From NCBI GenBank assembly GCA_021234155.1, contig JAJEKV010000099.1, positions 613,585 through 677,584 on the forward strand: a stretch of DNA of 64,000 nucleotides, written 5' to 3'. This document shows, in pieces, positions 33,421 through 45,719 of this stretch. The stretch is from Isoetes taiwanensis. Its lineage: Eukaryota; Streptophyta; Lycopodiopsida; Isoetales; Isoetaceae. The notes beneath the pieces were generated by a model, which was given only the letters and a program-made list of their open reading frames with translations, was not told the origin of the DNA and did no database searches. The position numbers were made by a program, and so were the translations under genes. Positions within the stretch are counted from its first letter, which is position 1; every line of letters starts with the position of its first letter.

Positions 33421-36179
33421 AAGGTGTTGTCACACAAAGGGTTGCCCTCAAGGAAATGAGATTAGGCCATGGATTCATATTTAATTATGCTAGAAGTGAA
33501 TGCCATTCTAGCATAATGGTCATTCCGCTTGGAATTCCAACAACTGTAGCATATTTTCAATCTTGAATTTATATGTGTATTTGTGGCTTATTACTAAGAT
33601 GACCTGGTTTTCGATTTGTGGTTTAAGTACTATATGTGTTTTACAGGATGACTTGGTGAAGAGAAGTATGTGCTCTAATACTGAATTGAAGCAAGACATA
33701 AATAGTAAAATATAAGAATATATTTATGCTACAGACATAACTGCATAAGAACACGTGCTCTTGATGAGATCAACTACAGTAATTTAAAAGTGCTGCAAAG
33801 AATATGAAATCGTATAGTATTCAATATTACTGATTGAACAAAATAGAAATGCAGAATTACTGTTGTGTGTAAATATAGTCTCTTAAATATGGAATATTAA
33901 AACCATAGCGAACGATTATTTGTAAATATGGAGATGTAGAATAGCCTCATACTAGATACCGCACCTGGATGGTCTCTCGGCATTAAGCGTAACTAAGGTG
34001 GTATGTGGACTGTTAAATGTTGTAACTTAGATTGGGAGCTATGAAAAGTGGGATATAATACGAGACATATAGGTCCTTAGCTATGCTGTTTATTTGTAAC
34101 CACGGGACATTTTGGATGTATGCGTGATAGAAAATTGAGTTTGGTTAAAAGAGCCACAAACACCTATGGAGAAAGTTCTAGGACATGTTGGCATTGCTGG
34201 GTTACAAAATGTCTAAGGTGTAAATTGATTTCTTAACAAGAGAATGTAAGTTATCATAGCTAGCAGATTTAGTAAAGATATTGTATGTGAATTCCTTATG
34301 GGGGGAATAACCTGTTGGTGGTAAGTGTTAGAGGTGCAATGAGATGCATAAGTATTGGGACTTACACCTGTCTTTGGACAAGCTATTTGACCAAAGAATA
34401 ATAAGTATCTAACGAACGTATAATAAGTATAACGAACGTATAATAAGTATCTAACGAACGTCACATGTCTTTGTCTTTGCATTGTCCCACTATTGCCTTG
34501 GTACTTTAATGTCTCTTGGAACCTCCGGGGTCGAGCTTTTAGGTTCGGTGGCCTAGGTTGTGTTGGCATGCTAATGTTTATCTGTGTTTCTCTAAAGGTA
34601 TTCTTGTGCTTTTTGACACCAAGCGTAGTTTTCGGATCAAAGATGCTCACGTCACCTGCAGCGATTCCATGCGTAAGAGAGGTCCTCGGTGCCAGGGCGT
34701 GGGTTGGGAAGGGTATGCTTTACGCGTCTGGTCTACCCATCAACTCCGCTAATGGGGCACCGGAATGTAATTTGGTTGGGCATGTTACGCTAATAGGGCA
34801 CTTTATATAGGGTGGTGAGCTTCCATTGTCAGAGATATGTTATTATAGTGATTTGGTGTTTCTCTGCCTTTGATGCTCATGTTTTACATTTCTTTAGATT
34901 ATGTGGTCATTGTCTCGTACTGTACTCACAAAAGATCTTATGTCTGTGCTTGTGCTTATGTTTTTGTTATCCAAGTTTTTTCTAAGACATTTCCATGTAT
35001 GCAGTGGCAGCCAGTGATCTCCACTTAATCACAAGGATTAACCCCATTTGAGTGCATGTGTAGTGTATCTAAAAGGAAATTGTCAAGTTGATGGCGGTAA
35101 TGTAGCTGGGGATCGGGGCTGAGTTCCAGAGCTAGAAGCTCTTGTCTGATTTGACCAATTGTTATGATGTATATATTGAGAATATTATGGATATTAAATC
35201 TTCTAGATTTTCATCTTGGATGAATAAGAATAGATCATTCCCGATGGCAAAGTGGATTAGAACCCACTCGTTCTAGTCTTAAGTTAGACAAGATCCCGAG
35301 TTGCCAAGAGGGTCAACTCGGCAGGCTCGTCACAATGGATCAGAAAAAAAAAGTTTATGTAGCTCAGTCTTAGATCAATAGATTTGAGTGGAGCTATTTC
35401 AGATGATATACATATTTAGAAGTAAACTCCTAATGTCATTCCAGTCTGGACATTCTTTGACAACTCCTCATAAAATTGGAATCTGTTTCAATCAACCCCG
35501 TACCAAATGGTGACTTTATAGATGATAACGACCAATTGAGTGTGTATTCTAGAAGTTCAAAGCATATTGCACCTACATGACCAGCCCAAAACAATTTAAA
35601 ATACCAAGGCTGTGGGCGTTGCGTCCATTATATTGTACTCTTCTAGATTTAATGCATTGCATCCGTAAAGGCTACTCGCGAGTAGTCACAGGAAATACGC
35701 CATCTGAGAAGAAGTAAATAAACGCAAATAGCAATTTTGCGCCGCGGCGCAGACCATGAACTTCGGCATGACCTGCGAACAATATTACTTTACCTAGAGC
35801 CCTGGCAGTTATATCAACCAGATGGGTTTGTTCCATAGCCACTATATGCATTAACAATCGACATCAAGAGACATTTCACAAAAAACATGGGGATCCAAAT
35901 TCAAATAGTCGATTTGAATAACGGCTTTGATGAGAGCTTTAGGTTGGTTTTCCGCTTCCGCAGAGGATCCGACACAGGTCGCTAATCTAATTCTATTGTT
36001 TCGCGGTTACTCCACTTTCTAATTCCACTTTCCACTTCATGCATGCATGCACTCACCCGAATGGTCTCTCTTCTCCGTCTGTCATATTATGGCTCCTTCA
36101 CCGTTCTTTTGGTAAATGTCTAGTATATTCCTCTTTTTGCTACTCCACACCTAGGGTTGGCCCTTCGGGAAAATTCAAA
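33421..36179. other. No recognisable gene; small repeats
   Basis: AT-rich DNA. At 34,399-34,461 a TAATAAGTATCTAACGAACG phrase is repeated about three times. At 35,310-35,352 a GGCAGGCTCGTCACAATGG followed by ATCAGA resembles an LTR end next to a primer site (see findings). The frames at 34,213-34,650 and 34,493-34,810 lie opposite each other and show no domain. Confidence 0.5.
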
Positions 36180-36509
36180 AATAAATAGTCACTGGGAAGG
36201 AATACGAGCTAATGGGATCCATTCTAAAGCAAAGGAAGAATAACAAAAGCCATAGTGCATTTTCAATTGAACAAAACTCACAAAGGGGAATCTTCAGGTA
36301 AAGTTGACATTGCATTATGCTGCAATGGCCTCCCAAATAGCTCTGGTAGCATTTCTGAGGATAGTGAGCAAGGGGAACTAGTGCATTTTGACAGCTAAGC
36401 TAATTTTGATTTGGAAGATCTTCTAAACGCCTCAGCATATGGTCTTAGCAAGAGTGAATTAGGAATTGTTTACAAATCAATTCTTGAAAAGGGAGTGACT
36501 AGGGCGTAG
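36180..36509 (+). pseudogene. LRR receptor-like kinase fragment
   Basis: The plus strand reads GSISEDSEQGELVHFD, a stop, then ANFDLEDLLNASA, LSKSELGIVYKSILEKGVT and a stop at 36,507. Plant LRR receptor kinases of the subfamily III type have a similar block at the start of the kinase domain: FDLEDLLRASAEVLGKG, then GTxYKAxLExGxxVxVKR. Here the glycine loop is eroded and the expected catalytic-lysine segment is absent. The upstream part overlaps dispersed repeat A. LRRs, transmembrane segment and the rest of the kinase are not found nearby. It is a dead fragment. Confidence 0.6.
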
Positions 36510-37654
36510 ATTTTTAGTTCCTTTCACAGTTACAGACTATACATGGATGCTCTTTAATCAGTTCATAGGCACAAGGGAAACATGAGTGTTGTTGTTAGAA
36601 GTGGTAAAAAAATAGGTTTATAAACCATATTTGCTTTCTTCATTATTTAGATAAGAATTTGGTCCTTAATCGCAGTGGAGAAAAATTTCAGGAATGAAAA
36701 TGTACGCAACAAAAGTTTTTTTAGGACACGTGGCTTTCCTAACATGGATGTAGAATGCTTACCTAATTTGACTCTACAAAAGGTACTAGAGACTGATGGT
36801 GAAGCTTTGTTTGAAAGAGAAGTCACTTTGCTTGACTTATGAAATGGGGTCGGATCAAAAATTATATTCATGACATCCTTCGTATAAAAAGGCTGGTCAA
36901 CCCCTTCACTTACCTGAGGCCCTGAAGCTTACTTAGAGGCACCTATGGGTCATAAAAGTAAAATGTAGCATCTATTCATCTGAGGGCTCATCATTTAGCA
37001 TTGACCACGGTACATTTGGGATGCTACACCTAGGGAAAATCAATTGTAACAAAGTTTAAAATGAAGCACTTGGCCTAACATAAGCACTTCAAAAGGAATC
37101 TTTGAAAGATTCTCTAAAATTCCATAAAAATGCCCATTTTCTTGGTATATTTATGACAAGTGTGACAATTTGAATATTTTAGGCACCATTTTTGGAGAAT
37201 TTGAAACTAGAAACTTCCATTCAAAATTGTTTGAGGTACCATTTTGGCCTCTAGTTTGGTTTGAGAAATAGTAATATTTTAAGGACAAAACAAAATAGAC
37301 ATTGAAAAAACAACAAAAGCGCTAAGAGTGCCCAAAAGCGTATTTAGTTCAAGTTTTATAGATTCACTACAAAATTATGAACAAAATTGCAAAAAATGCA
37401 ACACATTTTGATATTGCCTCAATGAAGCAAATATTGTCACCTTAAAGAGTATACCTCACCGCCTTAGCGAGTTGAAGTTGAAAGATACTTAGCAGCTTTT
37501 GCTTTATACACTTGCTCTTATTTGCTCCTCCCGACTTTGCTATAGACTTACCGTATCTGCATGATGGTGGCGTGTATCTAATGCGGACTTTTTAAACTTT
37601 GTAATTTATTTGTTCTCTTGTAGTCCTTAGTTTCTTCCAAATAAATTTCAAGAT
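36510..37654. other. No supported gene
   Basis: One plus-strand stretch (about 36,660-36,840) is open and protein-like (GFPNMDVECLPNLTLQKVL) but ends in a stop and matches nothing I know. It may be another part of the receptor-kinase remnant. Confidence 0.4.
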
Positions 37655-38028
37655 GGTATAAATTTATACCTCAATAGATAGTAATATGTGGACATAGTAT
37701 GCTAGAGAGTTTGCCGCGATATAAATTTATCACCTTAAAGAAGACTTGAAGCGGTATAGATTTATACAACAAAAAAGAACTTCGGCGGTATAAATTTATC
37801 ACGACCAAAAGGTTCGAGAGTGGTATAAATTTATACATAAAAGAATTAAGCGGTATAAATTTATACCGCAAGAGTTTTCTCGGTATAAAGTTTATCACAA
37901 GAATATATATATATGTATATTGCCATAAATATATAATATATATATATAACATATATATTTACATATATATATCAGAAAAAGTCTTGCGACAAATCTATCT
38001 TGAGACTTCTATGATATAAATTTATCAC
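37655..38028. repeat. Array of 16-bp palindromes (GGTATAAATTTATACC)
   Basis: Eight copies of the self-complementary GGTATAAATTTATACC or close variants begin at 37,655, 37,719, 37,753, 37,787, 37,822, 37,852, 37,882 and 38,013. The copies at 37,655 and 37,852 are perfect. Starts of copies two to seven are 30-35 bp apart, with unrelated spacers of about 14-19 bp. Several variants end TTTATCAC instead of TTTATACC. The minus-strand frame (37,671-37,952) with repeated KFIPL is a by-product of the array. Confidence 0.85.
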
Positions 38029-38115
38029 AGATTTTTATATATACAAATATGTGAGCGATATATATATTAAATATATATATATATTAAGATGTATATAAAT
38101 ATATATATCTGAGAA
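37905..38115. repeat. AT-rich microsatellite region
   Basis: Several interrupted (TA)n runs lie directly beside and within the last part of the palindrome array. Confidence 0.9.
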
Positions 38116-41100
38116 ATTTAGTAGCGTCTATACGGTCGTGTTACAGTTTATACGTTCTACGGTACAATGCTTTTATTCTAGCATGTTTTCACGATGCATG
38201 TTCTTACGGTGCAAGTTCTTGGCGTCGTATATTCTAAGATTATTCCCTAGGTTGTCTTAGGTTCCTAATGATTTTTGTGAGGGGTTCTCATAAATGTGTT
38301 CGTTAAATATTGGGTCAGTAACACTATAAGGTCAAGAAATGGGTTGTCTTAAAATGCATATAAATGGATCACCCTCGTCAAATAACATCAATATTGAAGC
38401 AGTAGAAGTACATAAATAGGCAATGAGCATGTCTTGATTCAACTGTTGTAGTTTATAATGTTAATATTGTTGTATTTCAAAATTAGGAGCCAAAGAGTGG
38501 GTTTTATATTTGTCAAAGTTAATACGTATATGCCCGATTATTGTGTGTTTCTTTAGAGGCTATGGTGAACTCCTAGAGCATATGTTGGGACCATTCTTTA
38601 TTTTAAAATCAATGGATTAAAATTCCTTATTTATTGAGGGTGAGAGGTACCGCATATAGTTTGGGCATTGTTGGAGCATGTATGTTAGGACCATTGTTTA
38701 TTTTTAAAAATCAATGGATGGGTGAGATAAGAAGTGAGATGTGGGATTGTGATGAAGAGATAGAAGACAAGTAATTTGGCCATGTAGAGAGGTGGTGAGA
38801 GAGGGAGATACTTTCTCCTCCTCTTAGTTTGACACGATTTCACCATTCAAGCATGGTGGCAATGCTCCAAGGAGGGAATGTGTATGACCTCCTCATATTT
38901 GATTCGAAGGTTCCTTGCAAATTGGTTCTTCCTTTGTATCTTGATCATGTATCATGTTGGATTAACAAAATTTATTTACATATATAAAACTAAATTTGGT
39001 AAATTGATGTAGGAGAAACCCTTGATTGAAGTAGTATATTGTGTAAAATTTATATCCCTACATTTGTTGTTTTGTGTTCTATCGTTTGAATTGTTCAACA
39101 GGCAAGCCTCAAGGCAATATAAAAGCTTCACTTATATAATTTCATATATAATGGCGGTAATATGAAAACATCTATACCGTGATGCATATGCTATATAATT
39201 TTAATAACATTTATATGGATAATATGTAATATGACTCGTATCTAAAGAGACAAAACAGCAAAGAATAGCTTTATATTAACTTTAGACTCTATGGTTTGCA
39301 ATTGCCCAAGTAGAGCATATACTGAAAATATTGGATTTGCAGTATATTAACAGATTGGATATTTCTGCTAATTGTTTGGTGTGAACTTTCAAAGGCACTT
39401 ACTCTTGAACAATAGCGGTTTCAAGATTGCCACAAGTCAGGGTGCGTATTTGTTTTGTCTGAAAGATATGGAAGGGGCAAGCATTTTGCTAATTATAGGT
39501 TACAGGGTATGATGCTTCAAACTCTAATGTCTATAGATGACGGAAGCCTCTTGCAGGCTTCTACATTTCTAAGATAGTAGCAACAATAATATCTGATTGA
39601 AAGTTGCTTCCTAATAATGATAGGATGAATACTGGTTTTCCCTGCCATATTGCTGGGACTGCTCAAAAAAGAAACTTCAAGAGCCATGTGGACAAAGATA
39701 AAGAGTTTTGACCATAATGTGCTTGCCGTTGTATGTTGTTGTTGACATTTGTTTTGAATGGATTGCAGAAAATATTTGTCGAGCAGTATATGAATTGTCT
39801 AGAGTGTGGATCGTGATAAATAATTTGGGTCCTTCGCAGGCCTTTAGAAAAAAAGAAAAAGAAAAAAAGAGCATGGTGGCTAAGATTTTGTGCCTAGTGC
39901 CATTTTTGATATGTTAACCATTCAACATAGGATAATTTAGCATTTGACAAGATAGCAGATATATTGCTCATTCTTTAATCATAATAAAGAGATTTATATT
40001 CTATTTTCTGTAGATTCAAAATGGAGATCAAGAACTAATCTAGAAGAGGGGTTATACATATGTTCTTTCTCCACTTAGAAACAATTAATACCATTTACTT
40101 TAGGATGCCTAGACAATTTATAGAAGATATTCCAAAATGATAGGATATTTAACATTCAAATCTTTAGAAAACATCCAGGGTGTGCAAACACGTCATTGCA
40201 AAAGTACGAATTATGATTTACCAAACCTGCCATTTCCTGCGTAACATTGCCTGCTTTTACTGAGACAGTGCCATTCTGCATTAACATTTGCCTCTTTGCA
40301 AACTTGGCAGAACCTAATTGTAACTCAACTCCAACCCAATTTGTAATAATCTAAGTGCATACAAAAATAAATGGATCATGAAACTCAGTTGCTATGATCC
40401 TAAAAGGGGTAATGATCTCAATCATTCAGAACAAAATGTAGTAATATGTTAAGGCAACCGAATTGCATTGGTACACGTAAACAAAAATCAACCCAAATTT
40501 AGTTATCCAATCCAATTAGTTCTTTATCAACTCTCCTAAGGCACTTAGTCTTGTTCATTTGGAGTTTCTGTAACGGTGGAAAACCTTATGATTAAGAGAA
40601 AATCTTTGAAAGGTAATCCAAGGGGCTTTTGGGATTAACATGATGGGATCAACCCATAAGATCACTCAAGCAAAGCAGATTGAGAAGAATAAGAGAGCAT
40701 TTGGGTGTCCCAAATCAGAGGACAATTCTATTTACAGTTCTTGGCTATAGCAGATCTGGTATTTGCAAAAATGAGTCCAAATCCAGCAAACTAAATGGGG
40801 CTTTTGCGGAATTTGAATTCAGGCTTTTTAAGCTAATAGGCAAAGTTAATTAGAATTTGGCCACAGAATCGATTGGATTAAGGAAAGAAAAGAAAGATTA
40901 GGTCCCCTGTTTGACAGGGTAGGATGATCTGGTGGAGCCAAAGTGGCCAAATTGGATGGGGCTTTTGTAGATCTACTGGATATACTTGGGCAGAACTTCG
41001 AGCTATTAAGGGAAAAGGAATTAGATTTTGGCCCTAGAATCAGTTGGAATTAGAAAAACTGTCGACCAGGTCTGTAATTTAGGGGCTGAGAACTGTTCTT

Positions 41101-43805
41101 GAGTAATTTGGAATTTAAAATGGAGTGATCTAATGGGGATTTTTGCATCAAAATGATCCAGTTTCATGGCCGATCAAAGGAAGTTAATTTGAAATGGGTC
41201 TTACGAGTTCTACCGAAACCAAAAACAGACACATGAAATACCTCTGGAATAGATCATTTCATTGCACACAACATAGGATAGCCCCATCCGCTCCGCTGCA
41301 ACATAGGATAGCCCAAAATATTGTCTCATCCACCACAAGGAAGAGCCAGAGCACAAAAATTGCCTTAAAATTGCCGGCTTGTCAAACTATGCGTCAAGAA
41401 ACTGCTATAGAAGACGAATTTGTGTCAAGTGGAAGCGTGAGGCAGAAATAAAAGATCCGCCATATGCCTAAGCGGAGTTTTGGAAAAAGACAAACAAAAA
41501 CTCACCATCACTCGTTAGCGCTACACCTTATACCCTTGTCCATACACCGATTGGAGTTGCTGCCATAATAATCATGAAGAAAAATTCCTCGCAATTAGAA
41601 GACCATAATCAAATTCAAGATCAAGAAATAGCATCAGTTATGGTAGAACTGATATGAAGGGGCCAATTCTTAATGGAAAAAGGGATATAAGGCATTAATA
41701 GAGACGTAGGTTGCGCTCCAAGGGCTCCAAAGCGAAACACTGCACACAAAACAGAGGAGGGAGAACAATGATGACGGAAATAAAACAAAGGAGAGTGCAA
41801 GAACTGATTGAAAAAAAAATACTATAGAATGGACTGTCAGATAGCAGCGACCAAAAACCGTTCAAGAATTCCAAAACAATTGTCAAACAACTGCGACATG
41901 TGATCATCAAAATATATATGACCAATTCAAGAAGATTCAAGAATATTTCTACCACGCTGATACAGAATTCTGGCGTTAAAGAAGGCGTTTTAGGCTTAGC
42001 GAGATCAGCCGTAGAAAGCTTAGGAAACACGCCCGGATCCAGGCAGCGGTCAGCGTGGGAGGCTGACGGACGGTAGGGACTCCTGGCGAGTGATATATAA
42101 TAGACTTCAGAGCTGGCTGAAATTACGTATATATCTTGATATATCACATTATAAAATATGTAGTCAGGAGTATATAAGTTTATATAGGTCTGAAATCTTG
42201 TGTAAGTGCTGCTGCGCTCCCGAGGTTTTGCAAAAGCTTATCTTATTGAAATAACGCCTTGGGATAATTTTATGCGGTTTTCTTGGTTTTGGATTCAAAA
42301 GTTACAAAATAGTTAAATTCTCACGGCTGGCGTAATGCAATGTTAGGCATAAATTAATTCCGAATCCGGTTGTTGTACTGCTTTTTTTTTCTCTACACCG
42401 CATTACTAAAGCTTTCAACTTTTAGAAGCTGACTCAAAAGCTGCTACTAAAGGCAAAGGACGAAATGTTATGGAGACACATGTGTTGTGAGAAGGGAAGC
42501 TACGTAGTTTGTCCGTAGAGTGCGAGGGTAGCAACCCCAAAAGTTTACACCCTATTTCTTTGAAGCGGGAATGAAAAAAAAGCAAGATAGACAAATACTT
42601 CTCTGTGGAAATGTGCGGTGAAAAGCATGCTTGCTCTGAGATGATGGAATTGTCTTTGAAGACTCCAACATTGACAAGGTTAGTATCTTCTACGACTATC
42701 ACTATATTGTGGATTGGTATTGTAATGTATTACGAACATGATAAATACATCTCGAGAGCAATGAAAAAAGGCCATGTAATCATAGAGCTTCACTCTTGAC
42801 TTCTGTTTCGCCATTTATAAATTTATCTGACATCGTCGATTGGAACTTCAATTAGCGCATGATTCGTGGATGTATTATATTTTGTAATACCATATGATCA
42901 CGAAAACAATAATTTTCATTCAAGCCGTTTGTTCAAGCTGTATCCAATGTCTTTTAAGGTCAATTAGGATGTTTAGCGAAATAATAGTTTGTGAAATAAC
43001 AAATTTTGTCTTCTCTTATTGCGATATAAATGTTAAGGGGATAAGATCTAAAGTGTCTAATTTACATAAGTATAGAGTTTGCCGCAATGCTGGCTTTCGT
43101 AGTGGTCCTTTTTTCCCCTCTAAAATGAGATATTTTTTCTTTGTTGTTCTTCTCTTTAATGTTAAGTCTTCTAAAATATACATTTTCATAAAAGCGGAGT
43201 TTATAAATCTTTAGACACAAGATAGTAAAAGAGAGTTCTTTTTAGGTATTTTAGAATTTTAGAAGGAGAATCTTTCAAGCACTTCTTAAATAAGTCGTTT
43301 CATTTTAAACCTTGTTTTGTGTGTATGTTGTGGAGTCGAATGAATTGGAAGATGAGGCACATACTTTCGATTCTGTTGACTTATCATCATGTCGAGAGAA
43401 GCGATAGTTCTGATCCCTCTTCGCCAGGTACATTTGCACCGGGGATTTCACCTAGGCGTATGAGGGATCACCTGCATTAATGGCGTCTTGAGGAGTGTAG
43501 GAAAACCCACTTGTATCACGACTTTTTGGAGTGAAAACCCCTACATCGTAAATAGGAAAACCCGGTTTCCACCTTCACCAAGTAGATATCTTGCTTGGGA
43601 CTATGTTACGATTTTATATACCTACCCGATCATTTGTAGGGCTTAAAAGGTCTTTATATACCCTACTTAGATCTTACATAATAATTTAATGGCATATTTA
43701 ATTGATCAATAGATAGAGAACTTGTCCAGAGTAGCGTAAGTAGTGTATGTAATTCGAGAAGACTTGAGGCCAGGATGTAAAAATTGCAAGGACACGATGT
43801 AAGGT
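38116..43805. other. Long gene-poor AT-rich stretch
   Basis: No gene is supported. A direct repeat (GGGACCATTCTTTATTTT-type phrase) occurs at 38,575-38,616 and 38,672-38,717. Related GGGGCTTTTG...AGAATC phrases at 40,797-40,880 and 40,960-41,050 suggest an old duplication, and a CAACATAGGATAGCCC phrase is doubled at 41,268-41,312. The 150-codon minus frame at 41,695-42,147 is hydrophobic and unidentified. Frames at 42,415-42,799 overlap on both strands. Confidence 0.45.
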
Positions 43806-44000
43806 GGTTCATGTCTTAAAAGATTCAATTACATATGCACATGCAACTAACATGAAAAATATTTTCAACATACATCCACTAGCAGGATGGATTTGAAGCC
43901 CATAGGGGTTCATGTCTTAAAAGAATCAATTACATATGCGCGTACAACTAACATGAAAAATGTTTTCGACACTCACGTCCACAGGGAGGCGGTTGAAGCC
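43806..44000. repeat. Tandem duplication, about 101-bp period, two copies
   Basis: GGTTCATGTCTTAAAAGA and the following 80 bp recur at 43,806 and 43,907, both ending TTGAAGCC, with about a dozen differences. Confidence 0.85.
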
Positions 44001-45719
44001 ACCATCGTTAATAGCCAAAGTCCAACAAGCGGTGAGACCTATATCGGTGGTTGTTTAAGATGATGATGGAAGCAGAAGCTCCCCACGGGTTCTCTAGCAC
44101 ATAACAACGAAACAAAGCAGACCATACCGTTCAAGAAAATTTACTCGCGCAACATCTCACCATTATCCCACACTAGATGACATAGCACCTTATTGTTACA
44201 GTTAAAATATTCATGTACTATTAGAGCAAAATCAATCGCGCAACAAAAAATAATCAGCTTAGGATTTTGAGATGCTTGAATGTATAACGTATTCGTTAAA
44301 AAATTCATTTTAAATAAAGTCTTATGATGACACAGATGGGACAAAGAAATCCAAAGGTGGAAAATGCACTATCACAACATCCGCTCCATCCCAATAAGAA
44401 CAAAGGATAAATAACCTTGGTTAAGCATTCAAGCCATAAAAGGATTCGGAGAGAAGCCTCTGATGGCTTCCCTTGTAAGCATAATTTGTTGGATTAGATT
44501 AAGATTTGCAGGGTCAATGGTCCAAATTGGTACGTGAACTTACATTACTGCTCTCACCTTTGCTTCAAGTTCAATTAAAATTGGTGAAAATTGTAAAATC
44601 TTGAGTTTTCTATGAAGACATGAAAACCACTTTCAATGTTTTGAATAGATGACATGATGCATGTCCGCGATTAATAAAAACAACAATTTCTTGTGTTAGA
44701 ACCATGTGCCCAAGCAAACAACTAGAACCCTGACATCGTAATGCCATGGCATGTATATCCCAACATAATAGATGCTTCAACACATTTGTTGTGCTAAATA
44801 CCAAAAATTTGAGCGAATTCTATGCATTGTTGTGATTTGTTGTATATGTTGTTGCGAGTGCGGCTACTGCTAAATCCGCTCATCAACTTGGAACCCAAAC
44901 AAACCACACATGATGCGGGGGATAAGCTGAAGCAAAGGGTCCATACTTTATTGCAAGTTCACGCATATAAAGTGGAAACAAACTATATCTTTTAGAAGCG
45001 CAACAAAGCGCTAGCCATCGAAATGAAAGATGTTGTAACTTACCTTTAGCGTTCCGGGAATCATAGGAATGCGTCATACACCAACAAAACAATCTTAGTG
45101 CCATGGAAATTTATAGAAGGAAAATCGTTCATAACTAATAATATAATTACCAATCAAACTTCAACTCATTTGGCTTGTCGGAAAGTATGTCAGAGTGGTG
45201 AGTACTTGAATTAGAGAGCCTCACGAAAGTGATGCTATTCCGAGTTTAGAAAGATAATCGGGACAAAAGCATGAACCCTTAAGAGCTAAGGCATACTTAC
45301 TTGGCTGGATTTTTCTGACCATCAGAAATTTAACAACAATGAGGCTTGCTATAATGTCTTGTCTTTGCTTTAGACTCTAGAATAATGTGTGGTATAATGA
45401 TCCCCACTTTGGAAAAGGCTGATCAACATAATATTAATATACATACTTGAATATACAAGCTAATCTAGTACTTACGCTTCTAGCTTATCGAGGCGGCAGA
45501 GACTTCACTTAGCGGAGTTCTAAGTGGCTTTCATCAATAAATCTTGCCCTAAACATGAGTTAAGGAATCTTGCCAATTTGCCAAATCATTTTTCTACTTT
45601 GGATCTTTTTGAACCTTTGCCAAATCATCAATTTAACTAAGTTAGATTATTTAATCTTTAAATTAAAAAGCTTAGAGCTTCATAATGTCTAGTAAAGCAA
45701 TGCTTACCATCTTTGATAT
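44001..45719. other. No supported gene
   Basis: The minus frames at 44,610-44,804 and 44,883-45,104 show no motif. They lie downstream of the MAPKK pseudogene on the same strand and could hold its eroded 3' end, which I cannot confirm. Confidence 0.4.

Noticed and set aside
37655-38028. CRISPR-like array of spaced palindromic repeats
   Set aside because: Repeats are only 16 bp, spacers 14-19 bp, no cas genes, and the context is a plant nuclear genome. Kept as a palindrome array.
41695-42147. 150-codon minus-strand ORF with hydrophobic segments
   Set aside because: No domain, membrane-like composition expected from AT-rich antisense DNA, no neighbouring exons.
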